From contig NZ_CDHO01000001.1 in the NCBI RefSeq assembly GCF_001006785.1, positions 124,001 to 188,000 on the forward strand: a stretch of 64,000 nucleotides of DNA, written 5' to 3'. Shown here piece by piece: positions 50,609-58,817 of the stretch. Under the pieces are notes generated by a model. The model was not told the DNA's origin. It searched no databases and saw nothing but the letters and a program-made list of their open reading frames with translations. This stretch comes from Hyphomicrobium_B sp001006785. GTDB taxonomy: Bacteria; Pseudomonadota; Alphaproteobacteria; Rhizobiales; Hyphomicrobiaceae. How positions within the stretch are numbered: position 1 is the first letter of the stretch; each line of letters opens with the position of its first letter. The position numbers were made by a program, and so were the translations under genes.

Positions 50609-50720
50609 GGAGATTGGCTCCAGCATTATTGGACTGTCACGCGAGCCAGAAGACTAGCATCGCGCGCTGGGGCAACATAGGCTTTGGTGGCAAACAGACA
50701 AGAGGAATGGCTAGTTCCCC

Positions 50721-51275
50721 ATGTTCCCGGTACGGCCGATACAACGGCATGGCGCATCAACCAAACTCGTTGTCAGAGCTTTGAATGCGGCGGCGCAGCG
50801 TGGGTGTCTCGCGGTCGGATCGTTTCGCATGCCATGCGCGCTCGGGCGTTCCGGAATCAAAGCGCTCAAGCGCGAGCGAGACTTGGCAACACCGCGAGGA
50901 AGGTTCGTGTTGCGTGGAGTTTTGTACAATCCCGCACGATGCGCTCGTCCGCGAACACAGTTAGCTCTGCGCGCTCTCCGCAAGATCGACGGTTGGTGCG
51001 ATTGCCCGTCCGACAGAAATTATAATCGCAGAGTTTCGCTGCCTTATCGAGCCAGCGCGGAACGCCTCTGGCGCGACGACAATCTTTACGATCTCGTCGT
51101 CGTCCTAGGCCACAATGACGCACCACGTATCCGGCATCGCGGCAGCGCCGTGTTCATGCATATCGCCCGACCGGGGTTTGCCGCGACGGAGGGATGCGTC
51201 GCACTGAGGGCATCTGATCTCAGGCGCGTGCTGCAGGTGATCAAGCAGAACAGCCAAATCATCATCGAAGTCTAG
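50721..51275 (+). CDS. L,D-transpeptidase family protein (YkuD domain)
   Basis: The 184-residue protein matches the compact YkuD-type proteins of Hyphomicrobiales: CALGRSGIKALKRERDLATPRG, then WCDCPSDRNYNRRV, RLWRDDNLYDLVVVLGHN and the active site SAVFMHIARPGFAATEGCVAL, with the His and catalytic Cys. These enzymes form 3-3 peptidoglycan cross-links or trim them. There is no signal peptide or membrane helix, which is common in this subgroup. The start is uncertain: the ATG at 50721 has only a distant AGAGG, and the conserved part starts near residue 15. It is divergent from the CenR-like regulator, whose relatives control envelope genes. Confidence 0.85.
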   Translation: MFPVRPIQRHGASTKLVVRALNAAAQRGCLAVGSFRMPCALGRSGIKALKRERDLATPRGRFVLRGVLYNPARCARPRTQLALRALRKIDGWCDCPSDRNYNRRVSLPYRASAERLWRDDNLYDLVVVLGHNDAPRIRHRGSAVFMHIARPGFAATEGCVALRASDLRRVLQVIKQNSQIIIEV

Positions 51276-51284
51276 CAGCTGAAA

Positions 51285-51316
51285 CAAAAAAGGCTCGGCA
51301 GCGAGGGCGCCGAGCC
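51285..51316 (-). terminator. Intrinsic terminator after amtB
   Basis: GGCTCGGC (51292-51299) pairs with GCCGAGCC (51309-51316). On the minus strand the stem is followed by TTTTTTGTTTC. It ends the glnK-amtB transcript and lies 10 bp after the convergent L,D-transpeptidase stop. Confidence 0.88.
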
Positions 51317-51405
51317 AAGTCGGAGCACGATAAAGCGGGGACCGTGCTCGGGAGAGGTTGCTGATCGCTCGCAGCCCGTGGAGCCGCGAGCGATCTCTTG
51401 CTCAC

Positions 51406-52887
51406 TTAGTAGTGGTAGGCGCGTTCGCCGTGGTCGGTGATGTCGAGGCCTTCGCGCTCGCGCTCTTCCGACGGACGCAGCCCGATGATGATGTCGACCA
51501 GCTTGAAGAGGATCGCCGAACCGATGCCGCTCCAGAGCAGGGTCAACCCGACGGCCTTGAACTGCGCGACCATCTGCGAGGCCATATCGTAAGTGCCAGC
51601 GACCATCTCGCCGGGCTTCGATACGTAGTCGGCGATGCCGGCGCCGCCCCAATCGGGGTTGACCAGCAGGCCGGTTGCGAGCGCGCCGACGATGCCGCCG
51701 ATGCAGTGGACGCCGAAGACGTCCAGGCTGTCGTCATAGCCGAGCGCAGTCTTGATCGCCGAGCAGAAGAGGAAGCAGATCGGGCTGACGATGAGGCCGA
51801 GCACGATCGAGCCCATCACGCCTGCAAATCCGCAGGCTGGCGTGATCGCGACAAGACCCGCGACGACGCCCGATGCAAGGCCGAGAGCCGAAGGCTTACC
51901 CTTCGAGGTCCACTCGATGATCATCCATGAGAGCGCCGCAGCCGCGGTGGCGACGAAGGTGTTGATGAACACCTGGCCGGCGAACGCGTTTGCCTCGAGG
52001 CCAGAGCCGACGTTGAAGCCGAACCAGCCAACCCACAGAAGCGAGGCGCCGATCATGCAGTTGACCAGCGAGTGCGGAGGCATCTGCTCCTTGCCGTAGC
52101 CAATGCGGCGGCCAAGGATGAGAGCGCCGACGAGGCCTGCGATACCGGCGTTGATGTGGACGACCGTGCCGCCAGCGAAGTCGAGCGCGCCCCACTTGAA
52201 GGAAATGCCGGCGTCATTCATCACCGCGTCATAGGCGGCCTGAGCCTGTGCCTTCGCTTCGGGAGCCGCCGAAGCGAGCGCCTTTGCGGCGGATGCGAAG
52301 GCATCCGGGCCACCCCAGTACCAGACCATGTGTGCGATCGGGAAGTAAATGAAGGTCACCCAAAGGCCCATGAAAACGAGCATGGCGGAGAACTTCAGGC
52401 GTTCGGCGACGGCGCCGAGGATCAGGCCTGGCGTGATGCAGGCGAAGGTCATCTGGAAGACGATGTAGACGTATTCCGGAATGTAGACGCCGTTGGAGAA
52501 GGTTCCTGCGACGGTCGTCGCATCGACGCCCTTCAGGAAGGCTTTCGAGAAGCCGCCGACGAAGTCGTTCAGCGCGCCGCCGTTCGTGAAGGCGAGCGAG
52601 TAGCCGTAGAACACCCAGAGCAACGCCACGAGGCAGAGCGTGGCGAGAACCTGCATGAACATCGACAGCATGTTCTTCGTGCGAACGAGGCCGCCGTAAA
52701 ACAGGGCGAGGCCTGGAACCGTCATCAGCAGCACGAGGATCGCTGCCGTGTACATGAACGCCGTGTCGGCCTTGTTCGGCACGGGCGTTGGAGCCGCGGT
52801 CTGGGCGAGCGCCGGATCAATGAGGAGCGCGGTCGCGCCAAGGGCTGCAAAGGCCCCTGCGTACCGCGCCAAGTTTCGAAACTTCAT
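51406..52887 (-). CDS. amtB: Ammonium transporter
   Basis: This 493-residue protein is an Amt/MEP ammonium channel. It has a cleavable signal peptide (residues 1-29, ending ALAQ) and eleven membrane helices. Marks include the N-terminal FYGGLVRTKNMLSMFMQ, the pore twin histidines in IAHMVWYWGGP and VHCIGGIVGALATG, and GGTVVHINAGIAGLVGALILGRR (begins near 190). A 35-residue insert after the ammonium-gate helix (KALASAAPEAKAQAQAAYDAV) is longer than in E. coli AmtB. It lies 50 bp after glnK in the classical glnK-amtB operon and is probably blocked by GlnK when nitrogen is plentiful. Confidence 0.95.
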   Translation of the reverse strand: MKFRNLARYAGAFAALGATALLIDPALAQTAAPTPVPNKADTAFMYTAAILVLLMTVPGLALFYGGLVRTKNMLSMFMQVLATLCLVALLWVFYGYSLAFTNGGALNDFVGGFSKAFLKGVDATTVAGTFSNGVYIPEYVYIVFQMTFACITPGLILGAVAERLKFSAMLVFMGLWVTFIYFPIAHMVWYWGGPDAFASAAKALASAAPEAKAQAQAAYDAVMNDAGISFKWGALDFAGGTVVHINAGIAGLVGALILGRRIGYGKEQMPPHSLVNCMIGASLLWVGWFGFNVGSGLEANAFAGQVFINTFVATAAAALSWMIIEWTSKGKPSALGLASGVVAGLVAITPACGFAGVMGSIVLGLIVSPICFLFCSAIKTALGYDDSLDVFGVHCIGGIVGALATGLLVNPDWGGAGIADYVSKPGEMVAGTYDMASQMVAQFKAVGLTLLWSGIGSAILFKLVDIIIGLRPSEEREREGLDITDHGERAYHY

Positions 52888-52937
52888 GTTGTGTGCTCCC
52901 TGATTGAAGGAAAACAAGTGCAGGTTCTGAAAATCGC

Positions 52938-53276
52938 CTAGAGCGCGTCTTCGTCGGCTTCGCCGGTTCGGATGCGGACCGTGTGCTCGATGGGAGAGAC
53001 GAAGATTTTTCCGTCGCCGATCTGGCCCGTCTTGGCGGAGCGCTGAATGGCGGCGATGGCCTTGTCCACCTGAGCGGCGGGCACGACGACTTCGATTTTG
53101 ATTTTCGGCAGGAAGCTCACGGCGTACTCGGCGCCGCGATAGATCTCGGTGTGACCCTTCTGGCGTCCGTAGCCTTTGACTTCAGTGACCGTCATGCCTT
53201 GCAACGCCAGGTCCGTTAATGCCGAACGGACCTCCTCGAGCTTGAACGGTTTGATGACAGCAGTAATGAGTTTCAT
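52938..53276 (-). CDS. glnK: Nitrogen regulatory protein P-II (GlnK)
   Basis: This 112-residue trimeric signalling protein senses ATP/ADP and 2-oxoglutarate and gates AmtB. The T-loop contains Tyr51 in YRGAEYAVSFLPK, the uridylylation site. The B-loop is SAKTGQIGDGKIFV and the C-loop VRIRTGEADEDAL. GGAGGGGG eight bases before the ATG at 53276 is a strong ribosome-binding site. A sigma-54 type promoter and an NtrC box lie upstream, so expression should rise under nitrogen limitation. The neighbour is amtB, its direct partner. Confidence 0.96.
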   Translation of the reverse strand: MKLITAVIKPFKLEEVRSALTDLALQGMTVTEVKGYGRQKGHTEIYRGAEYAVSFLPKIKIEVVVPAAQVDKAIAAIQRSAKTGQIGDGKIFVSPIEHTVRIRTGEADEDAL

Positions 53277-53356
53277 GGGTGCGCCCCCTCCTCTCCAACC
53301 GGATGTCCACGACTGCGCTTTCGGCCTTTGCCGAAGCGAGATGGGGAAAGAGGGAG

Positions 53357-53371
53357 TCAAGACGCGTGCCA
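53357..53371 (-). promoter_or_regulatory. Sigma-54 promoter of glnK-amtB
   Basis: On the minus strand TGGCACG-N4-TTGA matches the sigma-54 consensus TGGCACG-N4-TTGC except for the last base. It lies 80-95 bp upstream of the glnK start codon, giving a leader of about 70 bases. Confidence 0.8.
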
Positions 53372-53458
53372 ATTTGGACGCGAATGCTCAATGTTTTGAT
53401 ATTGTTATATAAAAATGATCTTCGCTGGCGCAGCAGCCGGTCGCGGCGCGATCAATGA

Positions 53459-53473
53459 GCACAGAAATTGTGC
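53459..53473. promoter_or_regulatory. NtrC-binding site upstream of glnK
   Basis: GCAC-AGAAATT-GTGC is a perfect GCAC-N7-GTGC inverted repeat, the NtrC (NRI) operator form. Its centre is about 120 bp upstream of the predicted glnK transcription start, a normal distance for an enhancer-binding site. Confidence 0.75.
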
Positions 53474-53492
53474 ACTGAATGCCGTTTGCCTG

Positions 53493-54389
53493 TTATTTAA
53501 TCTGAAAGGCAGTCTCGCGCGGCCGCATCAGGCCTTCCTGAACCGTCGACGCCACCAGATGGCCCTGACGATCGAAGATGGAGCCGCGGCAGTAGCCGCG
53601 CGCACCGGAGGCGCTAGGGCTGTCCTGGACGTAAAGCAGCCAGTCGTCTGCCCGGAACGGGCGATGGAACCACATCGCGTGGTCGAGGCTCGCAAGCTGG
53701 ATGTCGCTGTCGAACAGAACCTTGCCGTGTGCGATCAGGGCTGTGTCGAGGAGGGTGAAATCCGAGGCATAGGCGAGGATCGCCTGGTGCAGGTGGGGGC
53801 TGTCGGGGAGCTCGCCATTGGCGCGCAGCCAGATCGATTGCGCGGGTGTTTGGGGTTTGCGGCTCGCATAGCGGGAGGCGTCGACGATGCGTACGTCGAT
53901 CGGATGCTCGCGATTCCAGTACTTGCGCATGTTCTCGGGCAGGTTGCCCAACACGCCGCGCATCAATTCCTGGGCGCTTGGAAGCTTATCCGGCGGCGGC
54001 ACGTCCGGCATCGCCGATTGATGGTCGTAGCCGTCTTCGGCCTTATGGAAGGAGGCACTCATCGAGAAGATGGCGCGGCCATGCTGGACGGCGCGCACGC
54101 GACGGGTCGTGAAGCTACCGCCGTCGCGGATGCGTTCGACGTCATAGATGATTTCGCGTTCCGGATCGCCGGCGAGAAGAAAATAGCCATGCAGCGAATG
54201 AATTGGTCGTGACGGATCGACGGTTAACGCCGCCGACGCGAGCGATTGTCCGAGCACGAGGCCGCCGTAGACCCGTTGCCAGCCTTCGCTGGAGCGCGGG
54301 CCGCGGAAGAGGTTGTCCTCCAGCGGCTCCGGCGTCAGCGTCGCGATCAGGCTTTCGAGAGCCGTTGGAGCAGCGGACTTGGCTGTCAT
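53493..54389 (-). CDS. tesB: Acyl-CoA thioesterase II
   Basis: This 298-residue double-hotdog enzyme hydrolyses medium and long acyl-CoA esters. N-terminal hotdog: FRGPRSSEGWQRVYGGLVLGQSLASA (begins near 28), HSLHGYFLLAGDPEREIIYDVERIRDGGSFTTRRV (from about 62). C-terminal hotdog: LHQAILAYASDFTLLDTAL with the catalytic Asp, LASLDHAMWFHRPFRADDWLLY, and the closing RGSIFDRQGHLVASTVQEGLMR. Length and motifs match TesB. It starts 114 bp from the divergent UbiH-type gene. tesB, ubiH and glnK-amtB are neighbours in many Hyphomicrobiales. Confidence 0.94.
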   Translation of the reverse strand: MTAKSAAPTALESLIATLTPEPLEDNLFRGPRSSEGWQRVYGGLVLGQSLASAALTVDPSRPIHSLHGYFLLAGDPEREIIYDVERIRDGGSFTTRRVRAVQHGRAIFSMSASFHKAEDGYDHQSAMPDVPPPDKLPSAQELMRGVLGNLPENMRKYWNREHPIDVRIVDASRYASRKPQTPAQSIWLRANGELPDSPHLHQAILAYASDFTLLDTALIAHGKVLFDSDIQLASLDHAMWFHRPFRADDWLLYVQDSPSASGARGYCRGSIFDRQGHLVASTVQEGLMRPRETAFQIK

Positions 54390-54503
54390 GGAGCGATTTT
54401 CCGGAACGTTTGCTAAGATGCAGGCGGCAGCAGACAAGCGGGCCTCGGCTGGCCTAAGGTCTCACGCTTAGCCTGAAAAGCAAGTTGGGGTAATTGCGGC
54501 GCG

Positions 54504-55748
54504 ATGGACGGCCGGACAACAGAACAGAAATTCGATATCGCAGTCGCTGGCGGCAGCTTCGCCGGGCTCGCTCTCGTTCGCGGACTGGTGCAGGCGCTGG
54601 GTTCCGATTTGCGGATCGCGATCATCGACCGGGCGGCGAAACCCGGCGTCGCGCCAAATGACGGCCGCGCGTTTGCGATCTGGGCTGGCGCGAAAGCGGT
54701 CCTTACCAACCTCGGCGTCTGGGATGCGATCGCGCCGGACGCGCAGCCGATGACGTCGATCGAGATTTCGGATTCAGCCTTGTCGGACGGCATCCGGCCG
54801 ACGCGCCTCACATACGACGCGCTGACGGATGATGGTGCGCCGGCGGCTTACATGGTGCCTGCCGCGGCGCTGGCTTCTGCTCTGTTTGCTTCCATCGAGG
54901 ACGAGCCGTCCGTGACGTGGATTGCGCCGGCGGAGGCCGAAAGCCTGAGCCTCGGCACGCACTCGGCGGACGTTGCGTTGCGCGACGGGTCGCATATCAG
55001 CGCATCTCTCGTCGTTGCGGCCGATGGCCGGACATCGAAACTTCGCGACGCAGCCGGGATCACGACGCTCCGGCGCGGCTACGATCAGACCGGCATCGTC
55101 GCGACGGTCAAGTTCGGCGAGCCGCACAACGGCGTTGCGATCCAGCACTTCCTGCCGGGCGGGCCGTTCGCAATTCTGCCGCTCAAAGACAATCGTGCGT
55201 GCATCACGTGGAGCGCCGCGCGCGAAGAAGCAGCACGCGTCACGGCGCTCGACGATGAAGGGTTCCTTGCCGAACTCGATCTCAGGATTGGCGGCCGGTT
55301 CGGATCAATCGCTCTCGATGGACCACGGCAGTCGTGGCCGCTCGATATCGTCGTTCCGCGCGAGTTGATCGCGCCGCGTTTCGCGCTCATCGGCGATGCC
55401 GCGCATGGCGTTCATCCGGTTGCCGGTCAGGGTGTTAATCTCGCGTTTCGTGATGCGGCGGCACTGATCGAGGTGATCGCGGACGCGGCCCGTCTTGGGC
55501 TCGACATCGGTTCAGGTCCGCATCTCGAGATCTATCAGCGCTGGCGGCGGTTCGACTCGCTGATGTCGGCGTCGCTCTACGACGGCATCAATCGGATCTT
55601 CTCCGTCGATGGCATTGTGCTGCGCGCGGGCCGCGGCGCGGCGCTCGGTGCGCTCGATCACGTCGGCAGCATCAAGAAGCTCATTCTTGCGGAAGCCGCA
55701 GGGCTGACAGGCGAGCTTCCGAAGCTCGCGCGCGGCGAGGCGGTTTGA
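54504..55748 (+). CDS. UbiH/UbiF/Coq6 family FAD-dependent hydroxylase
   Basis: This 414-residue flavoprotein monooxygenase hydroxylates the ubiquinone ring during synthesis. FAD motifs are IAVAGGSFAGLALVRGL (GxGxxG-type, residues 11-27), VVAADGRTSKLRDAAGI (DG motif) and LIGDAAHGVHPVAGQGVN (GD motif, near 297). The family covers UbiH, UbiI, UbiF and the alphaproteobacterial UbiL/UbiM types, and sequence alone does not tell which ring position is modified. It is divergent from tesB and ends one base from the convergent rimM stop, so no terminator fits between them. Confidence 0.9.
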   Translation: MDGRTTEQKFDIAVAGGSFAGLALVRGLVQALGSDLRIAIIDRAAKPGVAPNDGRAFAIWAGAKAVLTNLGVWDAIAPDAQPMTSIEISDSALSDGIRPTRLTYDALTDDGAPAAYMVPAAALASALFASIEDEPSVTWIAPAEAESLSLGTHSADVALRDGSHISASLVVAADGRTSKLRDAAGITTLRRGYDQTGIVATVKFGEPHNGVAIQHFLPGGPFAILPLKDNRACITWSAAREEAARVTALDDEGFLAELDLRIGGRFGSIALDGPRQSWPLDIVVPRELIAPRFALIGDAAHGVHPVAGQGVNLAFRDAAALIEVIADAARLGLDIGSGPHLEIYQRWRRFDSLMSASLYDGINRIFSVDGIVLRAGRGAALGALDHVGSIKKLILAEAAGLTGELPKLARGEAV

Positions 55749-55749
55749 T

Positions 55750-56307
55750 TTAGGTTTGCTCCGGTTCGTCCGTTTCGGCGTCTTCGCTTTCGTCGCCGGT
55801 CGACGGCGGCCGTCTGATCACGACGGTGCGCGTCGATAGATCGACCTTCGGCACCCATTGGTCCTCGAACGGGACGAACTCGCTCGCGCCTTCGGGCGGC
55901 TGCAATTCGAGAAGGTCGCCGGCGCCGAAATTCTGAACGGATACGATTTTGCCGATCGGCGTGTTGTCTTCTGCGAAGGCGTTAAGGCCGATCAGATCGG
56001 AATGATAAAATTCCGAAGCGCCGGTCTCGGGAAGTTTCTCGCGCGCAATGAAAAGCTTCGTGCCGCGCAGAGCTTCAGCCGTGGTGCGGTCCGAAATTCC
56101 CGCGATACGCGCGACCACGCCTTTGTCGGTCACGCGCACGATCTTGAGCGAAAAGGTTTTCGTGTCGGCTGCATCGGTCAGTGGACCGTAGCTCGCAATG
56201 GCATCGGGTGTCGCCGTGTAGGTACGCACCAGGATGTCGCCGCGAATGCCGTGTACGCCCGAGATTTCGCCGAGCAAAATGCGTTTTGAATGTTCGTCTT
56301 TTGTCAT
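55750..56307 (-). CDS. rimM: Ribosome maturation factor RimM
   Basis: This 185-residue protein assists 30S head assembly and binds S19. The N-terminal barrel has LLGEISGVHGIRGDILVRTYT and the hinge TAEALRGTKLFIARE. The PRC barrel has FYHSDLIGLNAF, GKIVSVQNFGAGDLLELQP and VPFEDQWVPKVDL. The acidic C-terminal tail (DESEDAETDEPEQT) is extra. In most proteobacteria rimM is between rpsP and trmD-rplS; here an unknown gene separates it from rpsP and neither trmD nor rplS follows. Confidence 0.94.
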   Translation of the reverse strand: MTKDEHSKRILLGEISGVHGIRGDILVRTYTATPDAIASYGPLTDAADTKTFSLKIVRVTDKGVVARIAGISDRTTAEALRGTKLFIAREKLPETGASEFYHSDLIGLNAFAEDNTPIGKIVSVQNFGAGDLLELQPPEGASEFVPFEDQWVPKVDLSTRTVVIRRPPSTGDESEDAETDEPEQT

Positions 56308-56333
56308 CGGCCTCTGATGCCGTGCCCAACGCG

Positions 56334-56693
56334 TTACGGCAAGGGGCCGATGTACGTTATCTTCACGGCGACGGTTTTGCGGCCGACAAGAAGTTTGGTC
56401 AGCTGGATTCGAGCCATCGGGTCGATCTCGCCGGTGACCGAAACGCTGCTCTGCATATCGGCCGTTGTCCCGCGACGAGGCTTCACGCGCGGTGGCGTCT
56501 CGTAAATGGCGTCGAGGAAGCCTTTGCGGACCGCGTGCTTCGCGTATAGCCGCAGCCGCCCTTTATAGATGCGACCGCGCGCGTCGGCTCCAAACAGACG
56601 GCCGGATCGGCAAACGAGAAGCGCATGGCCTGCCGAAGCGACAGGTTTTCGATGCCGGCATAAAGCAATCTCATAGAGTCCGTCCGCGTGCAT
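56334..56693 (-). CDS. Small unknown protein, possible GrlR-like barrel
   Basis: I do not firmly recognise this 119-residue protein. It is made of short strands: GLYEIALCRHRKPVASAGHALL, CRSGRLFGADARGRIYKGRL, SSVSVTGEIDPMARIQL and KTVAVKITYIGPLP. The pattern GLYEI ... GHALLVCRSGRLFGADARG ... TG resembles GrlR-type beta barrels (GLYKV ... GVVVLQDGRLRGGD ...), small regulators with many uncharacterised homologues in Hyphomicrobiales. This is a weak analogy. The ribosome-binding site is poor (AAGAG close to the ATG). It sits between rimM and the terminator that follows rpsP, so it needs its own promoter. Confidence 0.6.
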   Translation of the reverse strand: MHADGLYEIALCRHRKPVASAGHALLVCRSGRLFGADARGRIYKGRLRLYAKHAVRKGFLDAIYETPPRVKPRRGTTADMQSSVSVTGEIDPMARIQLTKLLVGRKTVAVKITYIGPLP

Positions 56694-56770
56694 GGCTCTT
56701 ACGGATTTGTATCATTTCAAGTTCGACGCCAGCGCACGTCCAAGACTCGGGCCAGTGAGATCGGCAACAC

Positions 56771-56802
56771 AAAGCCTTCCGGTCGGATAACCGGAAGGCT
56801 TT
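56771..56802 (-). terminator. Perfect 13-bp terminator after rpsP
   Basis: AAAGCCTTCCGGT and ACCGGAAGGCTTT pair perfectly with a 6-base loop. The stem's own AAA/TTT ends give the U-tract. It lies 25 bp after the rpsP stop and should end the ffh-rpsP transcript. Confidence 0.9.
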
Positions 56803-56826
56803 GAAAACTGCGTTGATGTTAATGGT

Positions 56827-57195
56827 TTAAGCGGCGTCGCCCTGCGCGCCTTCAGCGGCTTTCGCCTTTTCGGCGGCGGCGGCTGCGCGCTCCTGGGCCT
56901 TCTTCTTCGGCTTGGCTTTTTCCGGGTTGTTCGACGCGGTGCGCTTCGCGAGACCCTTCGCATCGAGCAGGCGGAGCACACGGTCGGTCGGCTGAGCGCC
57001 AACGCCGAGCCAATGCTTCACGCGTTCGTCGTTCAGCTTAACGCGGTTGGGATCGTCCTTCTTCAGCATCGGATCGAACGTGCCGATCTGCTCGATGTAG
57101 CGGCCGTCACGCGGGCTGACGCTGTGGGCGACGACGACGTAGTAGTAAGGACGCTTCTTGGCGCCACCGCGCGAGAGGCGAATTTTGACCGACAT
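56827..57195 (-). CDS. rpsP: 30S ribosomal protein S16
   Basis: This 122-residue protein is S16, an early assembly protein of the small subunit. The first 85 residues are standard (VKIRLSRGGAKKRPYYYVVVA, SPRDGRYIEQIGTFDP, LNDERVKHWLGVGAQPTDRV). A 35-residue Lys/Ala-rich tail (KAKPKKKAQERAAAAAEKA) is an alphaproteobacterial extension. It follows ffh by 41 bp in the common ffh-rpsP order and is followed by a strong terminator. Confidence 0.96.
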   Translation of the reverse strand: MSVKIRLSRGGAKKRPYYYVVVAHSVSPRDGRYIEQIGTFDPMLKKDDPNRVKLNDERVKHWLGVGAQPTDRVLRLLDAKGLAKRTASNNPEKAKPKKKAQERAAAAAEKAKAAEGAQGDAA

Positions 57196-57236
57196 GCTTT
57201 CGTTCTCCTATGTGTTCGAAAAAGTGTGTTCGCAGA

Positions 57237-58817
57237 TCAACGTTTCTTTCCGGGGAGCCCCGGGAATTTCGGCATTCCACCACCCAAGCCCGGAAGACCT
57301 TTCGGAAGGCCGCCGCCAAGGCCCGGCAGCCCGCGCGCAAGGCCGGGCAGGGAACCGCCGGACACTGCCGGCGCGCCTTTGGCGATCTGTTCTTTGAGAT
57401 CGTCCGGCAATTGTTCGAGGGCTTTGGGATCGAGCTTCGCGAGCTCGGCTTGCATGGATTGAAGGTCGGCTTCGGACGGCCCGCCGCCCGTACGGCCAAG
57501 GAATTTGTTCAGCATGCCGCCGTTGCGGCCCATGGTCTTCATCATGTCCGCCATCTGGCGGTGCATCTTGATGAGCTTGTTGATGTCTTCCGGCTTGGTT
57601 CCGGAACCGGCCGCGATCCGGCGCTTTCTCTTGGCGTCGAGAATCTTTGGGTTGCGGCGTTCCTTCGGAGTCATCGACGAGATGATGGCGCGCTGATGCA
57701 CGAGGCTTTTATCGAGGCCGGCTTCGTTGATCTGGCCTTTGATCTTGGCGACGCCGGGCAACATGCCGAGCACGCCGCCCATGCCGCCGAGCTTCTGCAT
57801 CTGCTTCAATTGTTCGGAAAGATCTTCGAGGTCGAACGACCCCTTCTTCATCTTTTCCGCGATCTTCGTCGCTTTTTCGACGTCGATCGTTTGAGCGGCC
57901 TTCTCGACGAGCGAGACGACGTCGCCCATGCCGAGGATGCGCGACGCAATGCGGCCGGGATGGAAGTCTTCGAGCGCGTCCCACTTTTCGCCGACGCCGA
58001 TGAGCTTGATCGGCTTGCCCGTGACGGCGCGCATCGACAGCGCGGCGCCGCCGCGGCCGTCGCCGTCAGCGCGCGTCAAGACGATGCCGGTGACGCCGAT
58101 GCGGCCGTCGAAGGCCTTCGCGGTATTGACGGCGTCCTGGCCGGTCAGAGAGTCGGCGACGAGCAGCGTTTCATGCGGATGGATCGCGGCTTTGACGTCG
58201 CGGACTTCGTCCATCAGCTCTTCGTCGACGGTGACGCGGCCGGCGGTGTCGTAAATAATGACGTCGAAGCCGCCGAGCTTGGCGGCGTCCTCGGCGCGGC
58301 GTGCGATCTGCAGCGGCGTCTGTCCGGCGACGATCGGAAGCGTCGCGACGCTGGTCTGCTCGCCCAGCACGCGGAGCTGTTCCTGGGCTGCCGGGCGGCG
58401 CGTATCGAGCGACGCCATCAGAACTTTTTTGCGATCGCGGTTGGTCAGCCGGTAGGCGATCTTGGCGGTGGTCGTCGTTTTGCCGGAGCCCTGCAAGCCG
58501 ACCATCAGGATGCCGACCGGGGGCGCTGCGTGCAGATCGATCGGCTGCGCGTCGGAACCGAGCATCGCGACCAGTTCGTCGTTGACGATCTTGACGACCA
58601 TCTGGCCAGGCGTGACCGAGCGCAGAACTTCGGCGCCGACAGCTTTCGCTTTGACCTTCTCGGTGAAGTCCTTGACGACATCGAGCGCGACGTCGGCCTC
58701 GAGCAGTGCGCGGCGAACCTCGCGCATCGCCTCGACGACGTCGCTTTCGGTCAGCGCGCCGCGGCGGGTGAGCTTATCGAGGACGCCTGAAAGGCGGTCT
58801 GAGAGACTTTGAAACAT
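57237..58817 (-). CDS. ffh: Signal recognition particle protein Ffh
   Basis: This 526-residue protein binds signal sequences on the ribosome and docks with FtsY. The N domain is followed by the G domain: G1 GLQGSGKTTTTAKIA (about residue 107), DTRRPAAQEQL, G3 DTAGR, and G4 written TRADGDGRGGAAL with Arg where most bacteria have Lys (TKxD), a variant I associate with alphaproteobacteria. The Met-rich M domain (MHRQMADMMKTMGRNGGM) binds SRP RNA and signal peptides. The C-terminal 40 residues are Gly/Pro/Leu repeats (GLPGLGGGLPKG). The SRP RNA gene is not in this window; ftsY is 3.6 kb away. Confidence 0.96.
   Translation of the reverse strand: MFQSLSDRLSGVLDKLTRRGALTESDVVEAMREVRRALLEADVALDVVKDFTEKVKAKAVGAEVLRSVTPGQMVVKIVNDELVAMLGSDAQPIDLHAAPPVGILMVGLQGSGKTTTTAKIAYRLTNRDRKKVLMASLDTRRPAAQEQLRVLGEQTSVATLPIVAGQTPLQIARRAEDAAKLGGFDVIIYDTAGRVTVDEELMDEVRDVKAAIHPHETLLVADSLTGQDAVNTAKAFDGRIGVTGIVLTRADGDGRGGAALSMRAVTGKPIKLIGVGEKWDALEDFHPGRIASRILGMGDVVSLVEKAAQTIDVEKATKIAEKMKKGSFDLEDLSEQLKQMQKLGGMGGVLGMLPGVAKIKGQINEAGLDKSLVHQRAIISSMTPKERRNPKILDAKRKRRIAAGSGTKPEDINKLIKMHRQMADMMKTMGRNGGMLNKFLGRTGGGPSEADLQSMQAELAKLDPKALEQLPDDLKEQIAKGAPAVSGGSLPGLARGLPGLGGGLPKGLPGLGGGMPKFPGLPGKKR

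Noticed and set aside
52938..52948. CTAGAGC at the glnK end as another dispersed-repeat copy
   Set aside because: Only seven bases match and they encode the normal D-A-L-stop end of GlnK.
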